DNA from: Pseudohoeflea sp964511625
Lineage (GTDB): Bacteria > Pseudomonadota > Alphaproteobacteria > Rhizobiales > Rhizobiaceae
Reading direction: 5' to 3'
DNA: 64,000 nucleotides
Assembly: GCA_964511625.1 (NCBI GenBank)
Contig: CAZEJG010000004.1
Location: forward strand, 62,001-126,000
The position numbers and the translations under genes were made by a program. Below, piece after piece: positions 38,311-47,379 of the stretch (its first letter is position 1; each line of letters opens with the position of its first letter). The notes beneath the pieces were generated by a model that saw nothing but the letters and a program-made list of their open reading frames with translations, searched no databases and had not been told where the DNA came from.

Positions 38311-38775
38311 TCAGGCAGCCTTGACCTTGGCTTCCACTTCGCTCATGGCCTTTTCGGTCGCTTCCTTGGTTGGCTTGGAAACGTCTTCGGCGATCTTGCG
38401 AGCGGCTTCCTGCATGGTCTTGGTCTGGTCGACCATCAGGTCGGCCTGCTTGCGGAAGAAGGTGCTCTGCAGTTCGATCATTTCAGCCATCGACTTGACG
38501 CCGAGAAGGGCTTCGAGATGCGACAGCGAGTTTTCGGTGCTCGTGCGAACCACATCGATGCCCTTGAGGCTGAGTTCGACGGTGCCGGCCTGAGCCTTCT
38601 CGAGGGTCGCTTCCATGGTCTTGGTCGCGGTCTCGGCAGTTTCCTTCATCTTGGCGTAGTTTTCCTTGGACTGCGCCATGGCCTTCTCCGCGTAGTCGCG
38701 GTAGGTTTCAGACATCTTGTTGACGTCGAAAGCCGGGAACTGAAACATTTCGGCCTGCTTCTTGGTAGTAGCCAT
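38311..38775 (-). CDS. Phasin family protein
   Basis: A 154-residue, almost wholly helical protein with no cysteine and heptad-like Lys/Glu/Ala/Met content, matching the phasin_2 family (MFQFPAFDVNKMSETYRDYAEKAMAQ, SLSHLEALLGVKSMAEMIELQSTFFRKQADLMVDQ). Phasins coat polyhydroxyalkanoate granules and stabilise them. It has an AGGAG ribosome binding site just before the ATG, a strong terminator, and two TGC-N3-GCA operators upstream that fit control by the granule-sensing repressor PhaR. No polymerase gene is in this window, but acetoacetyl-CoA synthetase lies 5 kb away. Confidence 0.92.
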   Translation of the reverse strand: MATTKKQAEMFQFPAFDVNKMSETYRDYAEKAMAQSKENYAKMKETAETATKTMEATLEKAQAGTVELSLKGIDVVRTSTENSLSHLEALLGVKSMAEMIELQSTFFRKQADLMVDQTKTMQEAARKIAEDVSKPTKEATEKAMSEVEAKVKAA

Positions 38776-38853
38776 TTCATTCTCCTCGGTAAAATTGGAT
38801 GGCTCGACCTAACGGGTGCCGAACCACTTCGACACCATATATAGCACCGGCTT

Positions 38854-38898
38854 TTGTGCATTGCAATATGAACGCGAAAATAATTGTGCAGCGCACAA
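38854..38898. promoter_or_regulatory. Pair of PhaR-like operators upstream of phasin
   Basis: A perfect 15-bp palindrome TTGTGC-AGC-GCACAA (38884-38898) and a related imperfect copy TTGTGC-ATT-GCAATA (38854-38868) start exactly 30 bases apart. Both contain TGC-N3-GCA. PhaR, the polyhydroxyalkanoate-responsive repressor (AniA in rhizobia), is known to bind TGC-rich palindromes of this type upstream of phasin genes. They lie 78-123 bases upstream of the phasin start, slightly far for simple repression unless the leader is long. Confidence 0.55.
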
Positions 38899-38902
38899 CG
38901 TG

Positions 38903-38918
38903 TTAACCTCGAATTGAC
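38903..38918 (+). promoter_or_regulatory. CtrA-like box (distal)
   Basis: TTAA, 7 bases, TTGAC: one mismatch from the CtrA consensus TTAA-N7-TTAAC. It lies 130 bases upstream of the sensor kinase start, on the same strand as the perfect box at 38972. Confidence 0.4.
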
Positions 38919-38971
38919 AAAGAGCCTCGCCGGTCCGAGGGTTCGCTAGACCGCAAATCCCCTCCCAGCTA

Positions 38972-38987
38972 TTAATGAGACGTTAAC
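38972..38987 (+). promoter_or_regulatory. CtrA box upstream of the PdhS-like kinase
   Basis: TTAA-TGAGACG-TTAAC is a perfect match to the CtrA recognition sequence TTAA-N7-TTAAC. It is centred about 68 bases before the kinase ATG. CtrA is the master cell-cycle response regulator of alphaproteobacteria, and PdhS/DivJ/PleC kinases act in the pathway that controls it, so this suggests a feedback loop. Confidence 0.65.
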
Positions 38988-39047
38988 TGTGCCCTTGCGG
39001 AACCCGGACCGGGGGCATGCGTTTGCCGGTACTCGGGACAGGACAGT

Positions 39048-42000
39048 ATGCAGTACGATCGTTACCCGTTCATCGATCTCGCCGTGCACAAGGACATCCG
39101 CGAACGCTTCGCCCGTGGTGAGGCGCTTGCGGTCGCCAGTCCTGATCTCGGCACGGTCGTCTGGGCCAATGGCCCGGCCGCGGATCTGTTCGGCTATTCG
39201 AGCATCTACGAACTGATCGACGACGGCATCGATGCCCGGCCTGCCATCAAGCGGCAGATCGCCGGTGCGGTCGTCGGGCTGGCGCGCAAGCAGGGCCAGA
39301 ACTTCCTGATCCGGGTCGCCAAAGGCTTCCGGCGGACGACCGTCCCTGCCCATGTCGAACTGATCGAACTGCCCGGCGGCGCACCGGCCGTACTGATTTC
39401 GGCCGAACGCGACTATCCCGGCGGATTGTCGGCGCGCGCACGGCAGATCATCAGCGGGTTCGATGACGGCGACGCCCATGTCGCCGTGGTCGACGACGCC
39501 GGAGCCGTTCTGGCCGCGTCCACCTCATTCGAGGAAGCCGAGCTATCGGAAAGCGATCTGCAGCGCATGGCGCGCGATGTCGCCCAGCAGCCCGACCGTC
39601 TGGTCAAGCGCATGATCGGCAGCGCCGGCGGGAACAAGCCCGCCGCCATCGGCCGGCTCACCGACGACCCGGCGCTCAATCTGGTGTTCGTTGTCGAGAC
39701 CGCGATACGAGACGACGAACCGGACACGGATGCGGACGAACCGCATTCGACCGCTTCGGAACCGCCTCTTCTTGCCGGTTTTGCCGCCGAGCGCATCCGC
39801 GAGGAACTCGCGGCCAACCAGCCGCCCGTCAACGACGACGAGGTGCCCCCGTCGTTCGCGGAAGCGCTGGACATGCCATCTGACGAGGATACCGGTGACC
39901 TGGATCACGCCGACGAGGCAGACGAGGACGCGCAGATCGATGACGACCCTCTCTGGAGGGAAGTGCCTCCGCAGCCTCCCGTCGACGGCTTCACCCAGGC
40001 GACGATCGATACCGACGACGATGAAACCGTTTCCGCTTCCCGGCAGGAACCCGGCGAAACCGGGCAGCCGACGGAAGAACAGACCGTCGCGGAGGACGAC
40101 TTCGTCTTCGATCCCGACGGGCGCCCTGTCCGGTTCGTCTGGAAGATCGACCGAAGCGGAACCTTCTCCGAAGTGTCGCCCGAATTCGCGGCCGCCATCG
40201 GTCCGAATGCGGCCGACATCATCGACCGGAACTTTCCGGACGTCGCCCGGGTGTTCAATCTCGATCCGGACCATGTGATTACCGACCTTCTGAACCGCCG
40301 GGATACATGGTCGGGCAAGACGGTCTACTGGCCCATCCAGGGCACCGACATGGTCGTGCCCGTCGATCTTGCAGCCCTGCCCACCTATACCCGCGAACGC
40401 CGTTTCGACGGTTTCCGCGGCTTCGGCATCGTGCGTATCGGCGAGGCCCGTCCCGATCCCGAGGCCATCGGTCTGGCGCTGGTCCCCGGCCCATGGAAGC
40501 CGATCGAACGCCGCGCGCCCGCGGCAGAGAGCGACGAACCCGTTGACGAGACCGATGCGCTCGATACGGCAGAGGCAGACGTGACCGTTTCGACGGACAA
40601 CGCGCTGGATTACGGCGATGCTGCCGAGCCGGAAGCCCAAGAACCGGAAGCCCGCGCGCCCGAAGCCTACGAGCCCGACTTCCTGCCGGCGAATGACGAC
40701 AGCACGAGTGCCGACGACGAGGCCCCGCTGAACGACGACGATGGTTCGACGGAAGACCACCTCTCCAACGAAATGCCCTCCGAGTATGATAGCACCGCGG
40801 AACCGGTTTCCGAGGCAGAAGAAGAATCCGCAGCGGAAGAGAAGTCTGATACCGATCCCTTCCAGGGCGAAAAGCCCGTGCTGTCCTTCTCCGCCAATCC
40901 GGGCCGGCGCGAAAGCGACAAGGTGATCGATCTGGAAGCGCGCCGTTCGCGCTCGCGCGAGACCCTTTCGCCACTCGAGCAGGCGGCCTTCCGGGAGATC
41001 GGCGAGAAGCTCGGCCTCGGCCTCGCGGCGCTTTCGACCCCGAAGCAGGAAGACGGCTCCTCTTCCGAGAGAGATGACAATCAGACGCCGGAAGGGACGG
41101 AGCCCGCAGCCAAGGAGACGGGCGAACCGTCCGTTACGGAGTCCCCTGAAGCGCCCGAGGAAGTCAGTGCGCTGTTCGACAATGTGGACGGCCCGACGGC
41201 CGGCGACACTGCGGCACACGAAGGCGAAGCGGAAGGGGAAGACGACACGCCTGTCTTCGACGACTCCTCCGCCGAGCTGGACGACGCCGCGGAATTGTCG
41301 CGCCAGACGGATGAGGACAGCGACTTTCCCGATGAGGGCCTCTCAGCCGACTACGCCAGCCCGACCGATCATGATGAGGCCGCCGACCTTGATGACGAGG
41401 AACCGGTTGCCGGCGAAACCGAGACCGACGATCTCGCTGCCTTCGACCAGCAGGACGAACAAGAGTTCGAAGAGCCCGTCGCATCCCTAGAGAACGCAGA
41501 CCAACAGGCGTTCCAGTTGCCGTCGCGGCACGAGGCTGCGTCCGGCCTGACCGAGGACGTGGTCGACATGATTCCTGCCGCCCTGCTCGTCCATGCGGGT
41601 GACCGGCTGATCCACGGCAATCGCGAATTTCTCGGCCTCACAGGATTTTCCTCGCTCGAGGAACTGGCGGAAGCAGGCGGGCTCGACATTCTCCTGTCGA
41701 GCGACGAGGAAACGGGTGCCATGCGGATGCGGACGCAGTCCGGCCAGGACCTGCCGGTCATTGCGCGTCTGCGTTCGATCAACTGGCATGACAGCCAGGC
41801 ACTGCTTCTCAGCCTCGCGCCGAAGCCGGAGGAAGTCGGGGATGCGGCCGTCTCGTCAGGCCCTGAAGAGACGGCCGAGGCGACGATTGTCAGTTTGAGT
41901 CCGGACGATGAGCCGGCAGCCGCCGAAAACGGCTCCGATACGGACGCCGCCGAACGGATCGGCGCGCTCGAAATCGAGGCGCGGGAACTGCGTTCGATCC

Positions 42001-43085
42001 TCGAAACCGCGACCGACGGCGTGGTGATCATCGGCGAGGACAACAAGATCCGCTCGATGAACGGCTCCGCCCATGCCCTGTTCGGCTACGACGATGCGGA
42101 GACGATCGGGGAGCCCTTCGCGATGCTCTTCGCCCACGAGAGCCAGCGCGCGGTCATGGACTATCTCGGAGGGCTCGCCGAGCACGGGGTTTCGAGCGTT
42201 CTCAACGACGGGCGTGAAGTCATCGGCCGGGAAGCCAATGGCGGCCTTTCGCCGCTCTTCATGACAATCGGACGGCTCTCGGGATCGAACGGCTATTGCG
42301 CGGTCCTGCGCGACATCACCCAGTGGAAACGAAGCGAAGAGGAACTGCGCGAAGCCAAGCGCGCGGCCGAGACCGCCAATTCGCACAAGAGCGATTTCCT
42401 CGCACGGGTGAGCCACGAGATCCGCACGCCGCTCAACGCCATCATCGGCTTTTCCGAAATGATGGTCGAGGAGCGGTTCGGCCCTATCGGCAGCCCGCGC
42501 TATCTCGAATATGCCCATGACATCGGCAATTCCGGCAAGCACGTGCTCGATATCGTCAACGACCTTCTCGACATCTCAAAGATCGAGGCGGGCGAGGTTG
42601 ATCTCGACTTCGGTGCGGTGACGCTGAACGATCAGCTGGCCGAATGCGTGTCGATGTTGCAGCCGATGGCCAACAGCCAGCGCGTCATCATCCGTACCAG
42701 CCTGTCGGCAACGCTTCCGGAAGTCGTGGCGGACACGCGATCCATCAAGCAGATCGCGCTCAATCTTCTGTCGAACGCCATCCGCTACACGCCATCCGGC
42801 GGCCAGATCGTCGTGTCGACCGCCTATGAAGCGAACGGCAATGTCGTGCTGCGCATCCGCGACACCGGTATCGGCATGACGCGCAAGGAACTGGAACAGG
42901 CCATGAAGCCCTTCGGCCAGGTGGGACCCACGCCTCGCCAGCGTGGCGACGGGACGGGTCTGGGCCTGCCGCTGACCAAGGCGATGGTGGAAGCCAACCG
43001 CGCCCAGTTCGACATCATCTCGGCGCCGAGGGAAGGAACGCTGGTGACGATCACCTTCCCCTCCCAGCGCGTTCTGGCGGACTGA
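39048..43085 (+). CDS. Large cytoplasmic PAS sensor histidine kinase, PdhS/DivJ/PleC-like
   Basis: A 1345-residue kinase with no membrane segment. Residues 1-220 form a conserved N-terminal sensor (VASPDLGTVVWANGPAADLFGY looks PAS-like). Residues about 225-830 are a very long acidic, low-complexity Asp/Glu/Ala/Pro linker interrupted at about 360-480 by another PAS-like segment (RPVRFVWKIDRSGTFSEVSPEF). Further PAS domains lie at about 840-925 and 983-1100. The dimerisation-phosphoacceptor helix FLARVSHEIRTPLNAIIGFS carries His1123, and the ATPase has NLLSNAIRYTPSGG, RIRDTGIGM and GTGLGLPLTKAMVEANRA. The H-box and GLPLTKAMVEAN are characteristic of the PleC/DivJ/PdhS group. There is no receiver domain. 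CtrA boxes precede it. Confidence 0.85.
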   Translation: MQYDRYPFIDLAVHKDIRERFARGEALAVASPDLGTVVWANGPAADLFGYSSIYELIDDGIDARPAIKRQIAGAVVGLARKQGQNFLIRVAKGFRRTTVPAHVELIELPGGAPAVLISAERDYPGGLSARARQIISGFDDGDAHVAVVDDAGAVLAASTSFEEAELSESDLQRMARDVAQQPDRLVKRMIGSAGGNKPAAIGRLTDDPALNLVFVVETAIRDDEPDTDADEPHSTASEPPLLAGFAAERIREELAANQPPVNDDEVPPSFAEALDMPSDEDTGDLDHADEADEDAQIDDDPLWREVPPQPPVDGFTQATIDTDDDETVSASRQEPGETGQPTEEQTVAEDDFVFDPDGRPVRFVWKIDRSGTFSEVSPEFAAAIGPNAADIIDRNFPDVARVFNLDPDHVITDLLNRRDTWSGKTVYWPIQGTDMVVPVDLAALPTYTRERRFDGFRGFGIVRIGEARPDPEAIGLALVPGPWKPIERRAPAAESDEPVDETDALDTAEADVTVSTDNALDYGDAAEPEAQEPEARAPEAYEPDFLPANDDSTSADDEAPLNDDDGSTEDHLSNEMPSEYDSTAEPVSEAEEESAAEEKSDTDPFQGEKPVLSFSANPGRRESDKVIDLEARRSRSRETLSPLEQAAFREIGEKLGLGLAALSTPKQEDGSSSERDDNQTPEGTEPAAKETGEPSVTESPEAPEEVSALFDNVDGPTAGDTAAHEGEAEGEDDTPVFDDSSAELDDAAELSRQTDEDSDFPDEGLSADYASPTDHDEAADLDDEEPVAGETETDDLAAFDQQDEQEFEEPVASLENADQQAFQLPSRHEAASGLTEDVVDMIPAALLVHAGDRLIHGNREFLGLTGFSSLEELAEAGGLDILLSSDEETGAMRMRTQSGQDLPVIARLRSINWHDSQALLLSLAPKPEEVGDAAVSSGPEETAEATIVSLSPDDEPAAAENGSDTDAAERIGALEIEARELRSILETATDGVVIIGEDNKIRSMNGSAHALFGYDDAETIGEPFAMLFAHESQRAVMDYLGGLAEHGVSSVLNDGREVIGREANGGLSPLFMTIGRLSGSNGYCAVLRDITQWKRSEEELREAKRAAETANSHKSDFLARVSHEIRTPLNAIIGFSEMMVEERFGPIGSPRYLEYAHDIGNSGKHVLDIVNDLLDISKIEAGEVDLDFGAVTLNDQLAECVSMLQPMANSQRVIIRTSLSATLPEVVADTRSIKQIALNLLSNAIRYTPSGGQIVVSTAYEANGNVVLRIRDTGIGMTRKELEQAMKPFGQVGPTPRQRGDGTGLGLPLTKAMVEANRAQFDIISAPREGTLVTITFPSQRVLAD

Positions 43086-43110
43086 ACTTCAGGAAAATTC
43101 CGACGCAGAC

Positions 43111-43137
43111 AAAAAAGAGGGGTCTCGCGGACCCCTC
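43111..43137 (-). terminator. Terminator reading towards the kinase gene (likely for acetoacetyl-CoA synthetase)
   Basis: Stem GAGGGGTC/GACCCCTC, loop TCGCG. The T-run follows only on the minus strand (TTTTTT), so it serves leftward transcription, about 190 bases past the aacS stop. It may also fold at the 3' end of the kinase mRNA. Confidence 0.65.
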
Positions 43138-43232
43138 GAAATTTGTGTTCTATGCTGACCGACACGGGCACAAGAATTGCGCTTGTCTCGAATTCGACTA
43201 AAGCGCGGAATTCCTTAACGGGACCTTACCGT

Positions 43233-43279
43233 CTCCAACCAACTTCTAATCATCCCCAGAAGCCTTTGGAGAGTTGGTT
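43233..43279. other. Alternative hairpins in the 3' region between kinase and aacS
   Basis: Two pairs of arms compete: CTCCAA/TTGGAG (43233-43238 with 43266-43271) and AACCAACT/AGTTGGTT (43237-43244 with 43272-43279). An inner CTTCT/AGAAG stem fits inside either. Mutually exclusive folds in an otherwise empty 240-base gap could be a small RNA or the 3' untranslated region of aacS. Confidence 0.35.
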
Positions 43280-43326
43280 AACTTTGCAGGTAAGGTCTTG
43301 TTAACATCTGCCTTCGAGGCCGGTCT

Positions 43327-45279
43327 TCAGGATTTCAGCTCCTCGATGTTCTCATAGAGCTTCAAGGCTTCCGGATTGGCCAGCGCCTCCTGGTTCTTGA
43401 CCTTGCGGCCATGCACGACATCGCGGACGGCGAGTTCGGTGATCTTGCCGGACTTGGTGCGGGGAATGTCGGTAACCGCCACTATTCTCGCGGGGACATG
43501 TCGCGGCGAGGCTCCCGAGCGGATCGCCGACTTGATCTTCGTCTTCAGCGCCTCGTCGAGGCTGGCACCATCCGCAAGCCGGACGAAGAGAACCACGCGG
43601 ACGTCGTTGTCCCACTCTTGCCCGATGCACAACGCCTCGAGAACCTCGTCGAGCTTTTCGACCTGATTGTAGATTTCCGCGGTGCCGATGCGAACACCTC
43701 CCGGGTTGAGCGTCGCGTCGGAGCGACCGTGGATGATCAGTCCGCCGTGCTCGGTCCATTCGGCGAAGTCGCCATGGCACCAGACGTTGTCGAAACGCTC
43801 GAAATAGGCCCCATGGTAGCGCGCGCCGTCATCGTCGTTCCAGAAGCCGACAGGCATCGCCGGAAACGGCTTGGTGCAGACCAGTTCGCCCTTCTCCCCG
43901 CGCACGGGCTTGCCGTCATCATCCCAGACATCGACCGCCATGCCGAGACCTGGTCCCTGGATCTCGCCCTTCCAGACGGGTTTCACCGGAATTCCGAGGA
44001 CGAAGCAGGATACGATGTCGGTGCCGCCGGAAATGGAGGCGAGATGGATATCGGACTTGATCCCCTCATAGACGAAGGAGAAGCCCTCCGGCGACAGCGG
44101 CGAGCCTGTCGAGGTCATCATGCGCAGCGCCGACAGGTCATGGGTTTCGGCGGGGCAGAGATCGGCCTTGCGGACGGCGTCGATATATTTGGCCGAGGTA
44201 CCGAAGACCTTGAACCGCGCCTCAGCCGCATAGTCGAAGAGAACATTGCCGTCAGGATAGAAGGGTGAGCCATCATACAGGCACAGCGTCGCGCCGCAGG
44301 CGAGACCCGATGCAAGCCAGTTCCACATCATCCACCCGCAGGTGGTGAAGTAGAACAGCCGGTCACCCGGCGTCAGGCCGCAGTGCAGCCGTTGCTCCTT
44401 GAGGTGCTGGAGAAGCGTACCGCCGGCCGAGTGCACGATGCATTTCGGGATGCCGGTCGTTCCGGACGAAAACAGGATGTAGAGCGGATGCGAAAACGGC
44501 ACGCGCTCGAACTGCAGATCGGTCGGAGCAAAATCCTGGACGAAATGCTGCTGCGTCACCGCCGACGGGACGCTGCCGGCGACATCATCAGCCTGGCCGA
44601 GCAGGGGAACGACGACGACGAGCGACGGCTTGACCGCCTCGACGATCGGACCGAGCTTGCCGGCCACGTCCTGGCGCTTGCCGTTGTACCAGTAGCCGTC
44701 ACAGGCCACGAAGACCTTCGGTTCGATCTGCCCGAACCGATCCACCACCCCCTGCACGCCGAAATCGGGCGAGCAGGAGGACCAGATGGCCCCGAGCGAA
44801 GCGACCGCCAGCATGTGGGCGATCGTTTCCGGCATGTTCGGCATCATGGCCGCCACCCGGTCTCCCTTGCCCACGCCATTGGCCCGATAGGCCTGCTGCA
44901 GGCGCGAGACCAGCGCGCGCAGGTCGTTCCAGCTCATTTCCGACGAGTGGGCGTTTTCGGCGCGAAACAGTATTGCCGGTCCGTCGCCGTCCTGGCGCAA
45001 GAGGTTCTCGGCGAAGTTCAGCGAGGCGTCGGGGAAGAACCGCGCGCCCGGCATGGCATCCGGGTTCTCCATCAGACGATTGCCCTTCTCTCCGACCACA
45101 TCGCAGAAGTCCCAGACGGCGGACCAGAACGCGCCCCTGTTCTCTATCGACCAGTCATGAAGCAAATCGGGGTCGGAAAGGTCGGTGCCCGACCGGTCTC
45201 CCGCGAATCGCGCGAATTTCATCCATTCGCTCGCCGCGATCATTTCGGGGTTTGGGGTCCAGAGAGGGCTGTCATTCAT
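43327..45279 (-). CDS. aacS: Acetoacetyl-CoA synthetase
   Basis: A 650-residue AMP-forming ligase (EC 6.2.1.16) that activates acetoacetate with ATP and CoA. The adenylate-forming signature LFSSGTTGIPKCIVHSAGG lies near residue 266 and the C-terminal catalytic lysine near 609 (RTKSGKITE). The N-terminal DWSIENRGAFWSAVWDFCDV and VAGDGYW-like region (VFVACDGYWYNGKRQD) are typical of AacS rather than acetyl-CoA synthetase. The ATG at 45279 is preceded by AAGGAG. In rhizobia this enzyme belongs to polyhydroxybutyrate and ketone-body turnover, which fits the phasin nearby. Divergent from the AsmA gene. Confidence 0.92.
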   Translation of the reverse strand: MNDSPLWTPNPEMIAASEWMKFARFAGDRSGTDLSDPDLLHDWSIENRGAFWSAVWDFCDVVGEKGNRLMENPDAMPGARFFPDASLNFAENLLRQDGDGPAILFRAENAHSSEMSWNDLRALVSRLQQAYRANGVGKGDRVAAMMPNMPETIAHMLAVASLGAIWSSCSPDFGVQGVVDRFGQIEPKVFVACDGYWYNGKRQDVAGKLGPIVEAVKPSLVVVVPLLGQADDVAGSVPSAVTQQHFVQDFAPTDLQFERVPFSHPLYILFSSGTTGIPKCIVHSAGGTLLQHLKEQRLHCGLTPGDRLFYFTTCGWMMWNWLASGLACGATLCLYDGSPFYPDGNVLFDYAAEARFKVFGTSAKYIDAVRKADLCPAETHDLSALRMMTSTGSPLSPEGFSFVYEGIKSDIHLASISGGTDIVSCFVLGIPVKPVWKGEIQGPGLGMAVDVWDDDGKPVRGEKGELVCTKPFPAMPVGFWNDDDGARYHGAYFERFDNVWCHGDFAEWTEHGGLIIHGRSDATLNPGGVRIGTAEIYNQVEKLDEVLEALCIGQEWDNDVRVVLFVRLADGASLDEALKTKIKSAIRSGASPRHVPARIVAVTDIPRTKSGKITELAVRDVVHGRKVKNQEALANPEALKLYENIEELKS

Positions 45280-45426
45280 GCGGGCGTCTCCTTCATCGCG
45301 CGGTGATACCATTACCCAACAAGCTGGTGAAAGTCCTTTCACCTTTAGCCTTCGTGCCGGTGTGGGGCGGGCCCGCGATTGCAATCAGCAAACCGACACC
45401 GTATCCAGAATGCCGACAAAACGGCG

Positions 45427-47364
45427 ATGTCGAATCCGGAGGGCGTCTTGGGGGCATGGTTGGGAAAATGGCGGATCAGCCGATCGATCGTGCTGGCGGC
45501 ACTCGTGCCGATCGTGGCGATCGTCGCCGTTCTTCTGCTCCTCCCCTTCGCGGTCTCGAGCGACGTGGTGCGCGACAGGCTGGAGCGCGATATCGGCAAC
45601 TGGGCCGGACAGGAGGTCATGCTCGGCAATGCGCCTAAACTCACGTTCTGGCCCGTGCCACGCATCCAGCTCGATAATGTGAAGATTCTGCCGCGGGTCA
45701 ATCCGTCAAGCGACCCGATCATGCGGGCCGATTCGATCATCGCCAACTTCAACCTGTTTTCCGCGGCCGTCGGAGCGCCGAACTTCTCCGAGTTCCGGCT
45801 GATCCGCCCCACCTTCAATCTCGAGATCTACCCCGACGGATCGACCAACTGGACGACGGGTGAAGGTGAGCTTACGCATGGGGTCGAGGTGGCGGTCGCC
45901 CGCGATGAAGCTGCAGAGAGCAACTCCCAGAAGATTCCCGAGGAGAGAATCCCTGCCAATGCCGCCTTCGGCACCGTTGCCATTGTCGACGGCACGCTGA
46001 ACTGGGTGCGCGATCCCGGCGCGCCCGCCGAGCGGCTGTCGGCCATCAATGGCACGATCATCTGGGAGGATCCGGGTTCGACGGCGCGGACCAACCTGTC
46101 GGCCATTTTTCGCGGCGAACAATTGAGCATCGATGCGTCCTCGGCATCGCCGCTTCTTCTTCTGGGTGGTCGCAGCGCACCGGTGGATGCGGTTGTCAAT
46201 TCCTCCCCACTCAATCTCGAATTCAAGGGCAAGGTCAATCTCTCCTCGAAGGGCTTCGCCAACGGGGACGTAAAGATCAAGACACCGTCGGTACGCCGGG
46301 CGCTGGAATGGTCGGGAACCGATATCCGTCCGGGCGAGGCGATCGGTGCGCTGGAACTCGAGGCCGATCTGTCCACCAGCGACATGACGGCAAAGCTCGA
46401 CGATCTGATCCTGGTCATCGACCAGAACCGCGGGATTGGCGTTCTCGACGTCGCCTTCGACGAGACGGCGCCGCCGCTGGTGGCAGGCACCCTGGCCTTC
46501 AACACGCTCGACGTCACCTCGTTCCTGCGGGCGTTCACGCCGCTGCCGCATTCCGGCGCCGACATCGCCTCGACCATCGATACGCGGTTCCTGCGTGAGC
46601 TTCGGCTTGATCTCAGACTGTCCGCCCAGTCGGCGCGGCTCGGGCCGATCACGATGACAAACATGGCCGCCGCCGCACGCGTGGATGGCGGCCGGGCGAC
46701 TTTCGACCTCGGCGATGCCACCGCCTATGGCGGCAGTCTTCTCGGGCGCGTCCAGGTTTCGGAAGCCGGCACCGGGGCCGGAGCCAAGCTGCAGCTGTCC
46801 GTACGCGACATGGAGTTCGGGGGGCTTTTCGATGCTCTCGGCGTCACCGGCCCTCTTCCACGGGGTCGCGGCACGCTCGATCTCGAACTCGACACGCCCT
46901 ACCCGACATGGGCCACGGCCCCGAACGACTTCAAGGGCCGTTTCGCGCTGACCGTCAAGGCGGGCACGATCTCCGGCTTCAACATCGAAGCCTTCCGCAA
47001 ACTCGCCGAGACCCGGCCTTTCTTCCGTCTGGCCGAGATCGATACCGGTTCACCCTTCCGGTACAAGACGATTGAATTCGCCGCCGATATTGCCGACGGC
47101 GCCGCGGAAATCACCCGCTGCGAGATCGTGGGGACCTACAACACCATTCGCCTGACCGGGGTCATTCCCTACACGCGTGGAAGTCTCGCCGTCGCGGGTA
47201 CGTTGATGCCGACCGTCGAGGACGAAGACCAGAAAGCGACCGCGGCTGCGGAACCGAAGAAGCCGGCAACCTTTTCGACGAATGCAGGGAACACGCAGCG
47301 CTTCTTCCTGGGCGGCTCATGGCCCGACCCGGTGATCTCGCCCGTCACCAGCGACGGGCGGTGA
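45427..47364 (+). CDS. AsmA family protein
   Basis: A 645-residue protein with one N-terminal membrane anchor (SIVLAALVPIVAIVAVLLLLPF, about residues 19-40) and a large periplasmic beta-rich body. The AsmA signature VVRDRLERDIGNWAGQEVMLGNAPKLTFWPVPRIQLDNV follows the anchor in pieces shorter than the whole, and the C-terminal part (PRGRGTLDLELDTPYPTW, GTISGFNIEAFRKLAE) is the AsmA-like repeat. The family is related to bridge-like lipid transporters and influences outer-membrane assembly. The start at 45427 was chosen because the family begins there. Convergent with potI, 15 bases apart. Confidence 0.88.
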   Translation: MSNPEGVLGAWLGKWRISRSIVLAALVPIVAIVAVLLLLPFAVSSDVVRDRLERDIGNWAGQEVMLGNAPKLTFWPVPRIQLDNVKILPRVNPSSDPIMRADSIIANFNLFSAAVGAPNFSEFRLIRPTFNLEIYPDGSTNWTTGEGELTHGVEVAVARDEAAESNSQKIPEERIPANAAFGTVAIVDGTLNWVRDPGAPAERLSAINGTIIWEDPGSTARTNLSAIFRGEQLSIDASSASPLLLLGGRSAPVDAVVNSSPLNLEFKGKVNLSSKGFANGDVKIKTPSVRRALEWSGTDIRPGEAIGALELEADLSTSDMTAKLDDLILVIDQNRGIGVLDVAFDETAPPLVAGTLAFNTLDVTSFLRAFTPLPHSGADIASTIDTRFLRELRLDLRLSAQSARLGPITMTNMAAAARVDGGRATFDLGDATAYGGSLLGRVQVSEAGTGAGAKLQLSVRDMEFGGLFDALGVTGPLPRGRGTLDLELDTPYPTWATAPNDFKGRFALTVKAGTISGFNIEAFRKLAETRPFFRLAEIDTGSPFRYKTIEFAADIADGAAEITRCEIVGTYNTIRLTGVIPYTRGSLAVAGTLMPTVEDEDQKATAAAEPKKPATFSTNAGNTQRFFLGGSWPDPVISPVTSDGR

Positions 47365-47379
47365 CCAAGGCCTGACCGC

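Noticed and set aside
39543..41219. 558-codon minus-strand frame opposite the sensor kinase
   Set aside because: Antisense to the acidic linker; Arg/Gly/Val-rich composition without domains.
43214..43228. TTAA-N7-TTAC as a CtrA box
   Set aside because: One mismatch, and no gene starts downstream on the plus strand within range.
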